Shown: positions 23,208-34,013 of the stretch, piece by piece
Layout: the number at the start of each line of letters is the position of its first letter
Numbering within the stretch: position 1 is the stretch's first letter
Origin: Acidobacteriota bacterium
GTDB lineage: Bacteria > Acidobacteriota > Vicinamibacteria > Marinacidobacterales > Marinacidobacteraceae
Direction of reading: 5' to 3'
Assembly (NCBI GenBank): GCA_022826195.1
Contig: JAJDVI010000091.1
Location: 1 to 64,000 of the forward strand
Length of the DNA: 64,000 bases
Position numbers and translations under genes: made by a program
Notes under the pieces: generated by a model
What the model was told of the DNA's origin: nothing
Seen by the model: only the letters and a program-made list of their open reading frames with translations
Databases searched by the model: none

Positions 23208-24703
23208 CGAAAGTCCCCGGTGGGCCGCAGGCTGCTGAGCGAACGCTGGTATCGGAGAATCCCGGTGGCAAGCGCGCGCGCCGCCTGGCGGGGGAATGCC
23301 GGGTCCGACAGCCGCGAAAGGTCGCGCTGCGAAGTGACGAATCCGAGTTCCACCTGCACGGCCGGCATCGCGGCTCCCCGCAGCACCCGCACCGGCGCGT
23401 CGGCCACCCCTCCCGCGGCGATGTCCAATACCTGGAGTTCCGAGGCCAGCGCTTCCGCCAGCCGCCGGGAAGCCGGCACGAAGGGCGCCTGCGCGCTGCT
23501 CCAGGGGACGAACTGAACCGCGCTCCCCGCGGGCGCCCGGCCCGCGGCCTGCGGAGTCAGGTGATACACGAGAGTCCCGGAGGCGGCCGGACTCGGGGAG
23601 GCGTTCAGGTGAATGCTGATGAGCACGTCGGCGCGGGCGGTGTTGGCGGCCGCGATCCGGTCGTCGAGCGCTACGTCGCGGTCCGAGTCGCGGGTGAGCA
23701 CCACGCGAAACCCGTGCTCCCGTTCCAGCAGGTCGCCGAGGGCGAGCGCCACCGAGAGCGCCACGTCCTTCTCGGCGACTCCGCCGGCGCCCGCCGCCCC
23801 CCGGTTCGGTCCCCCGTGCCCCGGATCGATGGCGATCGTGCGGACCTCGGAGGGCCCCACCAGGTCGCGTCCGCGGCGCGGCTCCGCGGCCGGGCGGTCC
23901 CCCAGCACATCGGCGCCCGAGGCCGCGCGCACCCCTCCGCGGAGCAGATTGAGCGTCAGCGCGCCGGGCGTTCGCTCCTGAAGAAAACGGCCGTAGTTGC
24001 GGCCGGTGTTGATCTCGAGGATGTAACCGGTCCCCCGGCGGATGAGATCGACGTGCTCCACCACGCCGTCCCGCGGGGTTTCCTCCGCGAAGACGGTCTC
24101 GACGAAGGCCGTCCGCACCAGGACCGAGACCCGGCGGCGCCCCTCTTCGATCTCCAGCGGAACCGGCGGGTCGGTGCGCACGATCACCCGGGTGGACCCG
24201 GGGCGGCTCGCGATCTCGACGTCGAGACGGGGATACCCCTCTCCCACCGCCAGGGTCCTCGCGTTGTCGTCGTAGCGGGCGCGGCCCGGAAGGAGGTCCG
24301 GCAGGACCAGGGCGACGAAATCGAGCGGTACGAACCATTCGCCACCCCGCCGAACGCTCGGGTTGCGCAGCACGCGGGTGGTGTCCCCGACCCTGACGAA
24401 GCTGCGTCCGGCGTCGAAACGAACCGGTTCGCCCGAAAGCCGGAGCACCGCCTGCCGGTCGCCGTCTCCAGGCCGCACCGTGCCCCCGAGCGCCCCCGCA
24501 ACCTCCCGGAGGCGCACCATCTCCACCCCGCCCAGCCTCCGTACGGCGAGCGCCGTGGCGTCGCCGTGGTCGACGATCCAGAGTTCGGGCGACCGCTGGG
24601 CCCCGAGGACCGCGCCGGCCGCCTCCGGCGCCGGAATCGAGGCGGAGCCCACGAACCCGAGGGCGAGGAGGAACGGCCGGAGAACGAGGGCGCCGCGACG
24701 CAT
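23204..24703 (-). CDS. N-acetylmuramoyl-L-alanine amidase (AMIN + Amidase_3)
   Basis: A 499-aa predicted periplasmic amidase that removes stem peptides from peptidoglycan, as AmiA/B/C do at division. A signal peptide (MRRGALVLRPFLLALGFVG) precedes beta-rich regions (~40-160) and an AMIN-like targeting region (~165-265: LDVEIASRPGSTRVIVRTDP). The catalytic domain (~285-490) has the zinc ligands His in DPGHGG, Glu in VAEKDVAL and His in SIHLNA, and the general-base Glu in VQVELGFVTS. Its stop overlaps the GerMN start. Start at ATG 24703 is set by the signal peptide. It diverges from ino1. Confidence 0.93.
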   Translation of the reverse strand: MRRGALVLRPFLLALGFVGSASIPAPEAAGAVLGAQRSPELWIVDHGDATALAVRRLGGVEMVRLREVAGALGGTVRPGDGDRQAVLRLSGEPVRFDAGRSFVRVGDTTRVLRNPSVRRGGEWFVPLDFVALVLPDLLPGRARYDDNARTLAVGEGYPRLDVEIASRPGSTRVIVRTDPPVPLEIEEGRRRVSVLVRTAFVETVFAEETPRDGVVEHVDLIRRGTGYILEINTGRNYGRFLQERTPGALTLNLLRGGVRAASGADVLGDRPAAEPRRGRDLVGPSEVRTIAIDPGHGGPNRGAAGAGGVAEKDVALSVALALGDLLEREHGFRVVLTRDSDRDVALDDRIAAANTARADVLISIHLNASPSPAASGTLVYHLTPQAAGRAPAGSAVQFVPWSSAQAPFVPASRRLAEALASELQVLDIAAGGVADAPVRVLRGAAMPAVQVELGFVTSQRDLSRLSDPAFPRQAARALATGILRYQRSLSSLRPTGDFR

Positions 24704-24788
24704 GAATGGCAGCCGGAGACAGAATAGCGTTTCGCCGGTCGGGGTCCGGGGACCCGACCGCGTCCTTACCGTAGAATCCGCCGCCCTC

Positions 24789-26123
<1,335 letters not shown>

Positions 26124-26134
26124 TCCACTGATCC

Positions 26135-26929
26135 ATGCAGATCTCGAAGAGCCGGTGCGTCGGCTGCGGGAACTGCGTCGCGGTCTGCCCGGTCTCGGCG
26201 ATCAGCATCGGGGACGACGGACGCGCGGTGGTGAACAGCGACCAGTGCGTCGAGTGCTACACCTGCTACCGCGGACTGAGCACCGAGCGGCTCAACCCGA
26301 CCCTGATCCGCACCGTACGGAGAGTGCTCGGCTGGATGCGGCTCCGCTTCGATCCGGAGCCGGACATCTGCCCGACCTCGGCGATCGAACCGCAGGAGCT
26401 CGCCTGGCCTCGCGTCGTGCGCCGCGCCTTCTCCGATCCCCTCGTCTCCCACGAGGCCACCGGCGTCCACGGCCGGGGGACCGAGGAAGTCAAGACGAAC
26501 GACGTGACCGGCCGGGTCTCGGTCGGAGAGTGCGGCATGACGGTGGAGTTCGGCCGGCCGGGCGTCTCCGCCAGCTTCGCCGACATGGATCGGGTCACCC
26601 GGCGCCTCGCGCGGCTCGGGGTGCACTTCGAAAAGAAGAACCCGGTCACCAACCTGATGAGCGACGTCGCCACCGGAGCGATCCGGGAAGACCTCCTGGG
26701 AGAACGCGTGCTCTCGGCAATCGTGGAGATCAAGGTCCGGACGGAGCAGGTGCCCGAAGTGATGAAAGCGGTGGAAGCGGCCGCCGCTGACTCCGAGACG
26801 ATCATCTCGGTGGGCGCCGCGACCCGCTGCGGCCCGGAGGGCGAGGACGACCTCGGGGCCATGCTGCGGCAGCACGGCTACACGGCGTTCCGCGGCAAGA
26901 CGAACCTCGGACTGGGCCGGGCGGAATAG
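26135..26929 (+). CDS. Two-cluster ferredoxin-like 4Fe-4S protein with C-terminal unknown domain
   Basis: A 264-aa protein 11 nt behind ino1. The first cluster site is canonical: C8-x2-C11-x2-C14-x3-C18-P. The second has C38-x2-C41-x2-C44, but the expected fourth Cys-Pro is displaced to C79-P by a ~31-residue insertion containing a basic helix (TVRRVLGWMRLRF). The C-terminal ~170 residues form a soluble alpha/beta domain (RVSVGECGMTVEFGRPG, EQVPEVMKAVEAAAADS, GKTNLGLGRAE) that I do not recognise. It may transfer electrons to an unidentified partner. Tight linkage to ino1, a redox-neutral NAD enzyme that needs no ferredoxin, is unexplained. Confidence 0.8.
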   Translation: MQISKSRCVGCGNCVAVCPVSAISIGDDGRAVVNSDQCVECYTCYRGLSTERLNPTLIRTVRRVLGWMRLRFDPEPDICPTSAIEPQELAWPRVVRRAFSDPLVSHEATGVHGRGTEEVKTNDVTGRVSVGECGMTVEFGRPGVSASFADMDRVTRRLARLGVHFEKKNPVTNLMSDVATGAIREDLLGERVLSAIVEIKVRTEQVPEVMKAVEAAAADSETIISVGAATRCGPEGEDDLGAMLRQHGYTAFRGKTNLGLGRAE

Positions 26930-27042
26930 CGGCGTCCGGGTCCGATCTCTCGGCGCGGGCGGATGGATCGTCCAGCGGCTGCCCCTTCACCGAAGCGGTT
27001 CGCGCAACCGTCCGCATCCGTGGCATGGGCAGCGGCCTCGTC

Positions 27043-27085
27043 ACGTATTGTGGCAATAAACACCCGTATTTTGTTACGATAATGC
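27043..27085 (+). promoter_or_regulatory. AT-rich promoter/operator region with imperfect direct repeat
   Basis: A sharply AT-richer patch before the ATPase gene carries CGTATTGTGGCAATAA and then CGTATTTTGTTACGATAA, an imperfect direct repeat of 16-18 nt. ATTG-TGG-CAAT is also a short palindrome. A regulator site overlapping a promoter is likely; no clear -35/-10 pair can be fixed. Confidence 0.4.
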
Positions 27086-27106
27086 TGTAAAGAGGCCCCT
27101 TTTTCG

Positions 27107-28486
27107 ATGGATCGCAAACAGTTCTCGCGCCTTGAGGACTGGTTGGCACGACCGGATCGAAAACCACTGATCCTCCGCGGCGCGCGGCAGGTCGGCAAGT
27201 CCACCCTGGTGCGCCTGTTCGCCGAACGCGCGGGGCGGCCGCTCGCCGAGGTCAACCTGGAACGACGGCCCGATCTCGCCGGCGCCTTCGCCCGCAACGA
27301 TCCCGCCTATCTGCTACGAGTACTCGAAACGCTGCCGGGGGTCGGCCCCATCGGTCCGGACAGCGTGTTGTTTCTCGACGAGATCCAGAGCGTTCCCGAA
27401 GCGATCCCGGCCCTCCGCTACCTCCGGGAGGACGTGAGCGCCCTGCCTGTGCTGGCGGCGGGATCGCTGCTCGATTTCGCCCTCGCCGATCATCGCCTGT
27501 CCATGCCGGTGGGACGGGTCGCATACCTGCACATGGGGCCCATGACGTTCACGGAGTTCCTGAGCGCGGCGGGAGCGAAGCAACTGGCGGCCCGGATTGC
27601 GGCGTTCGAGCTGGAAGAGGGACTGGACCCGGCAATCCACAACCGCCTGATGGGGCTGCTCAGGACCTATCTCTTCACCGGTGGCATGCCCGAAGCCATT
27701 CTTGCGTTCGTCCGTTCCGGCCGGCTAACGGACGTGAGCGAAGTGCATAACTCCATCATCGAGACCTACCGCGAGGATCTGCCCCGCTACGTCGGCTCAA
27801 GGAGCCTGCCCCGAGTCGTCAACGTGCTGAATCTGGCGGCTCGCAACGTGGGCCGCAAGGTCAAGTACGCCCGCTTCTCCACAGAGGACCAGGCGGCAAC
27901 CATCCGGGCCGACATCGAACGGCTCTGTCTGGCGCGCGTGCTGGCGAAGGTGGTCCACAGCCATGCGGGCGGACTGCCGCTGCACGCCGAGGCGGACCCG
28001 CGCGTGTTCAAGCTGCTGTTCATGGACGTGGGCCTGATGAACGCGGTCTGCGGCCTGGGCTGGACCGGCATCGAGAGCCTGGACACCGTCCGGCTCGTGA
28101 ACGAGGGCGCGATGGCGGAACAGTTCATCGGGCAGCACCTTCAGGACCTGCTCGCCGACGCGCCGAATCGCGAACTGACCTACTGGCTGCGGGAAGGCCG
28201 CTCCGCAAACGCCGAAGTGGACTACGTGGCGGCGTTCGACGGACGCATCGTGCCGATCGAAGTGAAGGCGGGCGCGAAAGGCAGTCTCCGATCCCTGCAC
28301 CAGTTCGTGGCCGAGAAGGAGGTTTCCCTTGCCGTCCGCTTCGACGCCGCGCTTCCCTCCGCCCACACCGTGACGGCCCGGGTCCAGCGGGGCGGCGTCC
28401 CGGTGGAGGTGAGCTACCGTCTGCTCTCGCTCCCCCTCTACCTGGTCGAACGCATTCCGTCCCTGCTCCGCGCCCTCCCCGCATGA
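27107..28486 (+). CDS. AAA-family ATPase with DUF4143 domain
   Basis: A 459-aa soluble P-loop protein of the AAA_14/DUF4143 family. Walker A is GARQVGKST (residues 25-33), Walker [19 protein letters not shown], followed by sensor-like [11 protein letters not shown] and the family's [10 protein letters not shown]. The C-terminal DUF4143 part (~205-400) contains an [28 protein letters not shown] segment, a PD-(D/E)XK-like core (Glu-Val-Asp, then Glu-Val-Lys). These ATPases are common, often mobile and functionally obscure. It stands alone, faces the lysine operon end-to-end, and has an AT-rich upstream region unlike its neighbours. Confidence 0.93.
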   Translation: MDRKQFSRLEDWLARPDRKPLILRGARQVGKSTLVRLFAERAGRPLAEVNLERRPDLAGAFARNDPAYLLRVLETLPGVGPIGPDSVLFLDEIQSVPEAIPALRYLREDVSALPVLAAGSLLDFALADHRLSMPVGRVAYLHMGPMTFTEFLSAAGAKQLAARIAAFELEEGLDPAIHNRLMGLLRTYLFTGGMPEAILAFVRSGRLTDVSEVHNSIIETYREDLPRYVGSRSLPRVVNVLNLAARNVGRKVKYARFSTEDQAATIRADIERLCLARVLAKVVHSHAGGLPLHAEADPRVFKLLFMDVGLMNAVCGLGWTGIESLDTVRLVNEGAMAEQFIGQHLQDLLADAPNRELTYWLREGRSANAEVDYVAAFDGRIVPIEVKAGAKGSLRSLHQFVAEKEVSLAVRFDAALPSAHTVTARVQRGGVPVEVSYRLLSLPLYLVERIPSLLRALPA

Positions 28487-28532
28487 GCCGAAACGAGACC
28501 GCGTCGGTCACGCAAGGCAGTCCGCGAGGCGA

Positions 28533-29687
28533 TCACCGCGCGAGCGCCGCCACGAGGGCGTCCGCGACCTCGTCCACCTGGGCTTCGGTAATCACGAGCG
28601 GGGGCAGCAGCCGGATCACCGTTGACCCGGCCGGAAGCGCCAGCACGCCGCCCTCCATCAGCCTTTCCAGGGTGGGACGGCAACGCTCCCGGAGCTCGAC
28701 GCCGATCATCAGGCCCAGTTGCCGGACGGCCCGCACCCGGGCGGGCGGCTTTCGGGAGATCCGTTCCCGGAATCGCGCGCCCCGTTCCTCCGCCCGCTCC
28801 GCCAGCCGCTCGTCCTCCATGAAGCGGATGGCGGTGAGCGCCGCCGCGCAGGCGAGCGGGTTGCCGCCGAACGTGGTGCCGTGCTTGCCGATGAGCGGCG
28901 GCAGGCGGTCACCGGCGAGCACCGCGCCCATGGGGACGCCGCCGGCGATCGCCTTGGCCAGGCACAGGAGGTCCGGCTCCACGCCGTGGTGTTCGCAGGC
29001 GAACATCCGGCCGGTGCGGCAAAAGCCCGTCTGGGACTCGTCCAGGATGAGCATCGCGCCCGCTTCGTCGCAGGCGGCGCGCACCGCCCGGAGGTACCCG
29101 GGTTCGGCAGGCCGCACGCCGCCTTCGCCCTGGACCGGTTCCAGCAGGACCGCCGCGGTCTGGTCGCCGACCGCATGGCGCAGCCTGTCGGCGTCGCCGA
29201 ACGGCACGAAGGAGAAACCCGGGACGAGGGGCGCGAAGGGTTCCCGATAGTCCTTCCGGAACGTGGCGCTCAGCGCCCCCATGGTGCGGCCGTGGAAACC
29301 GCGCATCGCGGAGACGATCCCGGTGCGGCCGGTGGCGAGGCGGGCGAACTTGAGCGCCGCCTCCACCGCCTCCGCTCCCGAGTTGCACAGGAAGGCGCGG
29401 GTCAGCCCCGGGGGCGCGATGGAGACGAGTTTCTCGAGCAGCTCCGCCCGCCGGTCGTTGTAGAAGATGCCGGGACAGGTCACCAGCAGCCGCGCCTGTT
29501 CGGCGATCGCCCGCGCCACCGCGGGGTTGGCGTGGCCCACGCTCGCCACGCCGATGCCCCCGACGCAGTCGAGGTAGCGGCGCCCCCGGTCGTCCCAGAC
29601 CTCCGCCCCGAACCCGCGAACCAGGGTCAGCTCGCGCTTGGGATAGACCTCGAGCCCCCAGGTCCGTTCGGCTTCCCGGGAGTTCAT
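28533..29687 (-). CDS. lysJ: LysW-aminoadipate semialdehyde aminotransferase (LysJ/ArgD-type)
   Basis: A 384-aa PLP-dependent class III aminotransferase. In the LysW pathway it transaminates the LysW-bound aminoadipate semialdehyde to LysW-lysine, using glutamate. Signatures: [54 protein letters not shown], the [13 protein letters not shown] strand, and the PLP lysine (~245) in [13 protein letters not shown]. Position as the last gene of the lysW operon, with a 4-nt ATGA overlap after lysZ, favours LysJ over ArgD, although the enzyme may serve both pathways. LysK, the releasing peptidase, is not in the window. Confidence 0.92.
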   Translation of the reverse strand: MNSREAERTWGLEVYPKRELTLVRGFGAEVWDDRGRRYLDCVGGIGVASVGHANPAVARAIAEQARLLVTCPGIFYNDRRAELLEKLVSIAPPGLTRAFLCNSGAEAVEAALKFARLATGRTGIVSAMRGFHGRTMGALSATFRKDYREPFAPLVPGFSFVPFGDADRLRHAVGDQTAAVLLEPVQGEGGVRPAEPGYLRAVRAACDEAGAMLILDESQTGFCRTGRMFACEHHGVEPDLLCLAKAIAGGVPMGAVLAGDRLPPLIGKHGTTFGGNPLACAAALTAIRFMEDERLAERAEERGARFRERISRKPPARVRAVRQLGLMIGVELRERCRPTLERLMEGGVLALPAGSTVIRLLPPLVITEAQVDEVADALVAALAR

Positions 29688-30475
29688 TCGATCACCGTCC
29701 CCCGGCCCGCGAGGGCGTCCCGGACGGGGTGCTCGACCCGCCCGTCGGCGATCACCACACGGGTCGAACCGGCCCGGACCAGCCGGCTCAGGGCGAGCAT
29801 CTTCCGCTTCATTCGCCCGCTCACCAGGGCCTCGCGGCGCTCGACCTCGGTGCGCGACATGCGGGGGACGAGCGAGCCGGGGTCGTCCGGCGCCTCGAGG
29901 AAACCGGGCGCCTCGATCAGTTGGACCACCAGCTCGGCGTGGAGCTCGGCGTTGAGCGCGACCAGGATGTCGTCGTTCTCCGAGTTGATCGCGAAGCCGC
30001 GCTCGTCGAGGATGGGGATCGTCAGGACCGGCGCCAGTCCCTGGTCGAGCAGTTGCCGCAGCAGCCCCCCGTTCACCCCGGCCGGCTTGCCCGACAGGTC
30101 GCGCCGAATCAGGGTCTTGCCACCCTCCCGAACGCGGATGCCCGGGTTCCGGCGGCCCCGGACGAGGGCGCCGTCGAGGCCGGTGAGGCCGATCGCATTC
30201 ACCCCGCTCCGCTGGAACAGTTCCACGATCCGCTTGTTCCGCAGGCCGGCGTAGGCCATGAGGATGAGGTCCACCGCTTCGGCGTCGGAGTACACGCTGT
30301 CGTAGCCGGACACCGAGGTGAGCACCTGCTTGTGGATGCCGAGGCGCTCACCGAGTTCGTCGCGCAGGGCGTTCGCGCCGTGGATGACCACGAAGGGCTT
30401 TCCGATGCCCGTCAGATCCTCGGTGATCCCCTCCAGGTTCATCGACGCGCCCCCGCCGACCTTGATCAGGAGCAC
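29684..30475 (-). CDS. lysZ: LysW-aminoadipate kinase (LysZ)
   Basis: A 263-aa amino-acid-kinase-fold enzyme, close to acetylglutamate kinase, that phosphorylates the side-chain carboxyl of LysW-bound alpha-aminoadipate. It starts at GTG with the nucleotide-binding strand LLIKVGGGASMN. VVIHGANALRDELGERLGI, GLTGLDGALVRGRR and NSENDDILVALNAEL are typical of the family, with LysZ-like rather than ArgB-like spacing. It ends in a 4-nt overlap with lysJ and begins 4 nt after the glutamine amidotransferase gene. Confidence 0.93.
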   Translation of the reverse strand: MLLIKVGGGASMNLEGITEDLTGIGKPFVVIHGANALRDELGERLGIHKQVLTSVSGYDSVYSDAEAVDLILMAYAGLRNKRIVELFQRSGVNAIGLTGLDGALVRGRRNPGIRVREGGKTLIRRDLSGKPAGVNGGLLRQLLDQGLAPVLTIPILDERGFAINSENDDILVALNAELHAELVVQLIEAPGFLEAPDDPGSLVPRMSRTEVERREALVSGRMKRKMLALSRLVRAGSTRVVIADGRVEHPVRDALAGRGTVIE

Positions 30476-30479
30476 GACG

Positions 30480-31148
30480 TCACCCGGCCCCGGGTCCGGG
30501 GCCGAGCGTGCTGATCGTCCCGTTCGCGATGGGGGTCCACTCGGCCGGGCCGGCCCGCGCCGGATACCTCTCCGAGCACAGGACGTGCGCGCCGCCGACG
30601 GCGGCGCGGCGCATCTGGAAGTAGTCGGGATCCTCGTTGAAGCGGCTGGCCACGGTGACGCGGAACGCGGCGTCGGTGACGACGAGGTTCATGGCCCGCA
30701 GGTAGCGGGTGCGTTTCTCGATCAGCGGGAGCCCCCGTTCGAGGGCGCGGCACAGATCGCCGCGATCGAACCGCTTTACGAAGTTGAAGACCTTCTCGGC
30801 CCCGATCCGGCCCTGTTCCCGGATCCGCACCCCGCGGAGCTCGCCGTTGAAGAGGAACATGCGCTCCCCGTCGAAGAAGGGCATGTTGTTCGCGACGCGG
30901 ATCCCCTCGTCGCGGAAGGCGCTCCGGGCGTGGGCGAGCAGGAGGCGGGTTCGGCCCCGGGGCCGCCGGCGGTCCTCCCAGATCGGCGTGATGTTCCGGT
31001 AGATCCGCCAGCGGCCGTCCTCGAGCCAGGCGCAGCCCCAGCCGTGTCCCTGAAACTCGCGGCTGTTCCTCGCGACCTCGGTGAACGCCTCCAGATGTTC
31101 CCCCAGGTCGAAGGGCTCGTCGCCGCGGACGCAGAGCAGCCGGCACAT
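30480..31148 (-). CDS. Class II glutamine amidotransferase inside the lysine operon
   Basis: A 222-aa Ntn-hydrolase-type amidotransferase. It begins MCRLLCVRG, so removal of Met exposes Cys as the nucleophile, as in EgtC/GatII-like proteins. Family features follow: GHGWGCAWL, LLLAHARSAF, and FLFNGELRG with the glutamine-binding Asn-Gly. It would hydrolyse glutamine or a gamma-glutamyl amide. It is embedded between lysY (32 nt) and lysZ (4 nt), where the known LysW pathway has no step for it. It could release or trim a gamma-glutamyl-linked intermediate on LysW, supply ammonia locally, or be an unrelated passenger. Start ATG 31148 is fixed by the nucleophile. Confidence 0.85.
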   Translation of the reverse strand: MCRLLCVRGDEPFDLGEHLEAFTEVARNSREFQGHGWGCAWLEDGRWRIYRNITPIWEDRRRPRGRTRLLLAHARSAFRDEGIRVANNMPFFDGERMFLFNGELRGVRIREQGRIGAEKVFNFVKRFDRGDLCRALERGLPLIEKRTRYLRAMNLVVTDAAFRVTVASRFNEDPDYFQMRRAAVGGAHVLCSERYPARAGPAEWTPIANGTISTLGPGPGAG

Positions 31149-31180
31149 TTGGGGGATTCTGCCGTTCTCCTGGCCAGCCG

Positions 31181-32206
31181 CTAGATCGGGTGGAGGCCGG
31201 TGAACTCCAGACCGGCCGTTTCCCGGAAGCCGGACATGAGGTTGAACGCGTGGACCGCCTGTCCCGCCGCTCCCTTCGTCAGGTTGTCGAGGGCGCTCAT
31301 CGCCACCACCCGCTTCGTCTCGGGGTCCCGTTCGAACCCCACGTCGCAGTAGTTCGTGCCGGCGAGGATGCCCGGTTCCGGGTAGCGGTGAATCCCGCTC
31401 CGGCCCTTCACGATCCGCACGAAGGGCTCCCCGGCATAGGCGTCGCGGTAGATCCGCCAGAGCTCCCGGTCCTCGAGGGCGCGGTCCGCGAAGACGTGAC
31501 AGGTGGCGAGGACCCCGCGCACCATCTCGATCGAGGTGGCGGAAAAGTGGAGCTCCCGCACGCCGAGAGCTTCCGCGATCTCCCCCAGATGACGGTGTCC
31601 GGTGGGCTTGAACGCCCGGGCGGCGCCGCTGCGTTCCGGGTGATGACTTGCCGCGGTCCCCCGGTTGCCGGCTTCGCTGGAGCCGACCAGCACCTCGATG
31701 ACGGCCGACTCCACGACTCCAGCGGCGGCCAGCGGCTTGAGGGCGAGAATGGCGGCCGTGGCGTTGCACCCGGCGCAGGCCACCAGGTCCGCGCCGCGGA
31801 GCGCCTCCCGGTTCAGTTCGGGGATCCCGTAGACGAAGCGGCCCAGCAGGCCCGGGCAGGGGTGCGGCCCGCCGTACCAGCGCTCGTAGGCCGCGGGGTC
31901 GCGCAGCCGGAAGTCGGCGCCCAGATCGACGATCCGCCCGGCGATCCGGCGGAAGTCCTCGACCCGGCGGGAGGACTCCCCGTGGGGAAGACACACGAAG
32001 AGCACGTCGCAACCGGAGAGCTCGTCGAGACCGCGGAACTGCAGCCGGGTGGCGCCGCGCAGGTTCGGATGCACGCCGTGGGCGAACTTCCCGGCGAGGC
32101 GCTCGGAGGTGATCTCGGCTACCTCGACCTCCGGATGGCCGAGGAGCAGGCGCAGCAGCTCGCCGCCGGCGTAGCCGGAGGCGCCGGCGATGGATGCCCG
32201 GATCAT
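31181..32206 (-). CDS. lysY: LysW-aminoadipyl-6-phosphate reductase (LysY)
   Basis: A 341-aa NADPH-dependent reductase, homologous to ArgC, that reduces LysW-aminoadipyl phosphate to the semialdehyde. It begins [21 protein letters not shown] (Rossmann motif). The catalytic Cys lies in [11 protein letters not shown], and the usual His in the [11 protein letters not shown] region. [10 protein letters not shown] and [17 protein letters not shown] close the fold. ATG 32206 overlaps the lysX stop by four bases. The order lysX-lysY-lysZ matches known LysW operons. Confidence 0.94.
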   Translation of the reverse strand: MIRASIAGASGYAGGELLRLLLGHPEVEVAEITSERLAGKFAHGVHPNLRGATRLQFRGLDELSGCDVLFVCLPHGESSRRVEDFRRIAGRIVDLGADFRLRDPAAYERWYGGPHPCPGLLGRFVYGIPELNREALRGADLVACAGCNATAAILALKPLAAAGVVESAVIEVLVGSSEAGNRGTAASHHPERSGAARAFKPTGHRHLGEIAEALGVRELHFSATSIEMVRGVLATCHVFADRALEDRELWRIYRDAYAGEPFVRIVKGRSGIHRYPEPGILAGTNYCDVGFERDPETKRVVAMSALDNLTKGAAGQAVHAFNLMSGFRETAGLEFTGLHPI

Positions 32207-33039
32207 CGGCCGGCGGAAAGGAGGTAGGACACGATCCGCTCCGGGATGTCGACCCCGGTGACGCCGATGCTGTTCCGGAACTCCATCGTGTAGTTGACCT
32301 CGTTGACGAGCAGGCCTTCCGGGGTCTCGAAGAGGTCCACGGCGAGGACGCCGCCGCCCACCGCCTCCGCCGCCCTGAGCGACAGCTCGGCGAGCTCGGC
32401 GGTGACCGGACAGTTGGAGGTCGTCGCTCCCCGCGCCGTGTTGGTGATCCAGTGATCCGAAGTGCGGTACACCGCGGCGATGCACTCATCCCCGACCACG
32501 AAGCTGCGGATGTCCCGGCCGCCCTTCTCCACGTACTTCTGGGCAAAGAAGATGGAGTGGTGGTAGCTCCCGAGGATCGCCTTGTGCTCCAGCACCGTCT
32601 CCGCCGCCTGCCGATCGTTGATCCGGGAGAGCAGCCGCCCCCAGGATCCGACCGCCGGCTTCAGCACCACCGGATAGTCGAGTTCCTCGATGGCTTCCAG
32701 GGTGGAGCCCTCGGTGAAGGCGACCCGGGTTTCGGGTTGCGGCACGCCGAACTCCTCGAGCGCGACGGCGGTCAGGATCTTGTCGCCGCACTTGCGCGAG
32801 ACCTCGTAGCGGTTGACGCACCGGGTGCCCATGCTCTCGAAGAGCCGCAGGGCGTGCATCGCCCGGGAGTGGTTGATGGAGCGTTCCAGGATGACGTCAA
32901 CCGCGGGCGGAGTCCGCAGGTCGAACACCAGCCGGCGGTCGTCGAGGAAGACCAGCTCGACTCCCGAACGGCGCCGCAGTTCCCGGATAAGGAGCTTTTC
33001 TTCCGGACGGATCAGGGAATGGAGGAAGCCGACCCTCAT
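32203..33039 (-). CDS. lysX: LysW-aminoadipate ligase (LysX)
   Basis: A 278-aa ATP-grasp enzyme that joins alpha-aminoadipate to the C-terminal glutamate of LysW. ATP-grasp elements are visible: [35 protein letters not shown] (the flexible loop with Lys and Gly-Ser-Trp-Gly typical of LysX), [15 protein letters not shown] and [18 protein letters not shown] (metal-binding Glu/Asn and an N-x-T-x-E-F-R motif). It starts with an ATGA overlap on lysW, its carrier substrate. Family length is normal. Confidence 0.95.
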   Translation of the reverse strand: MRVGFLHSLIRPEEKLLIRELRRRSGVELVFLDDRRLVFDLRTPPAVDVILERSINHSRAMHALRLFESMGTRCVNRYEVSRKCGDKILTAVALEEFGVPQPETRVAFTEGSTLEAIEELDYPVVLKPAVGSWGRLLSRINDRQAAETVLEHKAILGSYHHSIFFAQKYVEKGGRDIRSFVVGDECIAAVYRTSDHWITNTARGATTSNCPVTAELAELSLRAAEAVGGGVLAVDLFETPEGLLVNEVNYTMEFRNSIGVTGVDIPERIVSYLLSAGR

Positions 33040-33200
33040 TCACCCCAGTCCTCCTCGGCGGTCGGGGCTTCGCCCAGGGCGATCGGGTCGAGGCCCAGGA
33101 TCTCGAGTTCGCTGCCGCACTCCGGGCACTCGAGGAGCTCCCCTTCGACGGGATCGTCGGAGATCTCGACGGCGCCGCCGCACACCGGGCAATTCGTCAC
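33036..33200 (-). CDS. lysW: LysW amino-group carrier protein
   Basis: A 54-aa acidic carrier on which lysine precursors are built. It begins [12 protein letters not shown] and contains a second ECPECG, so C4, C7, C25 and C28 form the zinc ribbon. It ends in the diagnostic EDWGE, whose terminal Glu accepts aminoadipate through its gamma-carboxyl. It starts at GTG 33200 after a very strong GGGGAGGAGG. The stop overlaps lysX by four bases. This fixes the identity of the whole operon. It is short and easy to miss. Confidence 0.96.
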   Translation of the reverse strand: MTNCPVCGGAVEISDDPVEGELLECPECGSELEILGLDPIALGEAPTAEEDWGE

Positions 33201-33257
33201 TGCCTCCTCCCCTGGTCCGTCCGAAAGGCGAAGGAATCCACCCGACCTCGGGTCCGC

Positions 33258-33917
33258 TCAGCCGCCGCGCAGGATGCGGCAGGCGCGCGTGGTGTTGAAG
33301 ATCCCGCAGGAACAGAAGCGCGCCATGGCTTCCGCGCAGTCTTCCGGCGCCCGCCGTCCGGTCCGCACCCAGTCGAGCATCTTGCGGGCAAAGCCGAACG
33401 AGAGCATCCCGTGGCCGCACATCGTGGAGAGCTGAAGCGTGGCGCGGTCCGGCAGCCGGTCCAGGTTCCCGAAGAACCCCAGGCTGTACTCCACGCTGTG
33501 CCGGACGATTCCCGCTTCCCGGGCCAGTTCCGCGGCCCGGTCGGTCAGCCCGCTGATGTTGATGCTGATCCCCAGATCGGCTTCCTTCAGGTCCGCCAGG
33601 AAACCCACCAGCGCCGCTTCGGTGTCGAAGACCGCCGACACCACCGTCGGAGCGTTCACCCCGGTCCGGATCGAGTCGGGGGCCAGGCGCTTTCGCCGGC
33701 GCCAGTGGGCCAGCGGGTTCAGCCGGGAGGACCGGAAGATGCCTCCCTTCGTGGCGTCGCCCAGGTTGATGGGCCCGTGGCGGAGGGCGATCTCGGTAAA
33801 CCGCCGCAGCTTCTCCGGTGACCCCTCGTCGTTGATTCCCCGCGCCGCCATCGCGAACACGATGTAGTCGTCCTTGAGCGTCTCCGGGGCCCCGTAGCGG
33901 TGGAGGGTGTTCGTCAT
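33258..33917 (-). CDS. Conserved-looking Cys-rich protein upstream of lysW
   Basis: A 219-aa soluble protein, 57 nt ahead of lysW on the same strand, starting at ATG 33917. Visible parts: DDYIVFAMAARGINDEG near the N terminus, a DLKEADLGISINISGLTD segment, and a C-terminal pair of motifs, STMCGHGMLSF and FCSCGIFNTTRACRIL. The four Cys (C-G-H ... C-S-C ... C) could bind a metal or an iron-sulfur cluster. I do not recognise the family. Its position suggests a link to lysine biosynthesis or to its control. It diverges from the TPR gene. Confidence 0.7.
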   Translation of the reverse strand: MTNTLHRYGAPETLKDDYIVFAMAARGINDEGSPEKLRRFTEIALRHGPINLGDATKGGIFRSSRLNPLAHWRRRKRLAPDSIRTGVNAPTVVSAVFDTEAALVGFLADLKEADLGISINISGLTDRAAELAREAGIVRHSVEYSLGFFGNLDRLPDRATLQLSTMCGHGMLSFGFARKMLDWVRTGRRAPEDCAEAMARFCSCGIFNTTRACRILRGG

Positions 33918-34013
33918 CGGGCGCGCAAAGCATACGGGCCCCCGCGCCGTCGTGTCCCGACGGCTCTCGCGCCGGTTCCAGCGCGTGTCCGGCCGGTCCT
34001 TAGAATCGGCGCC

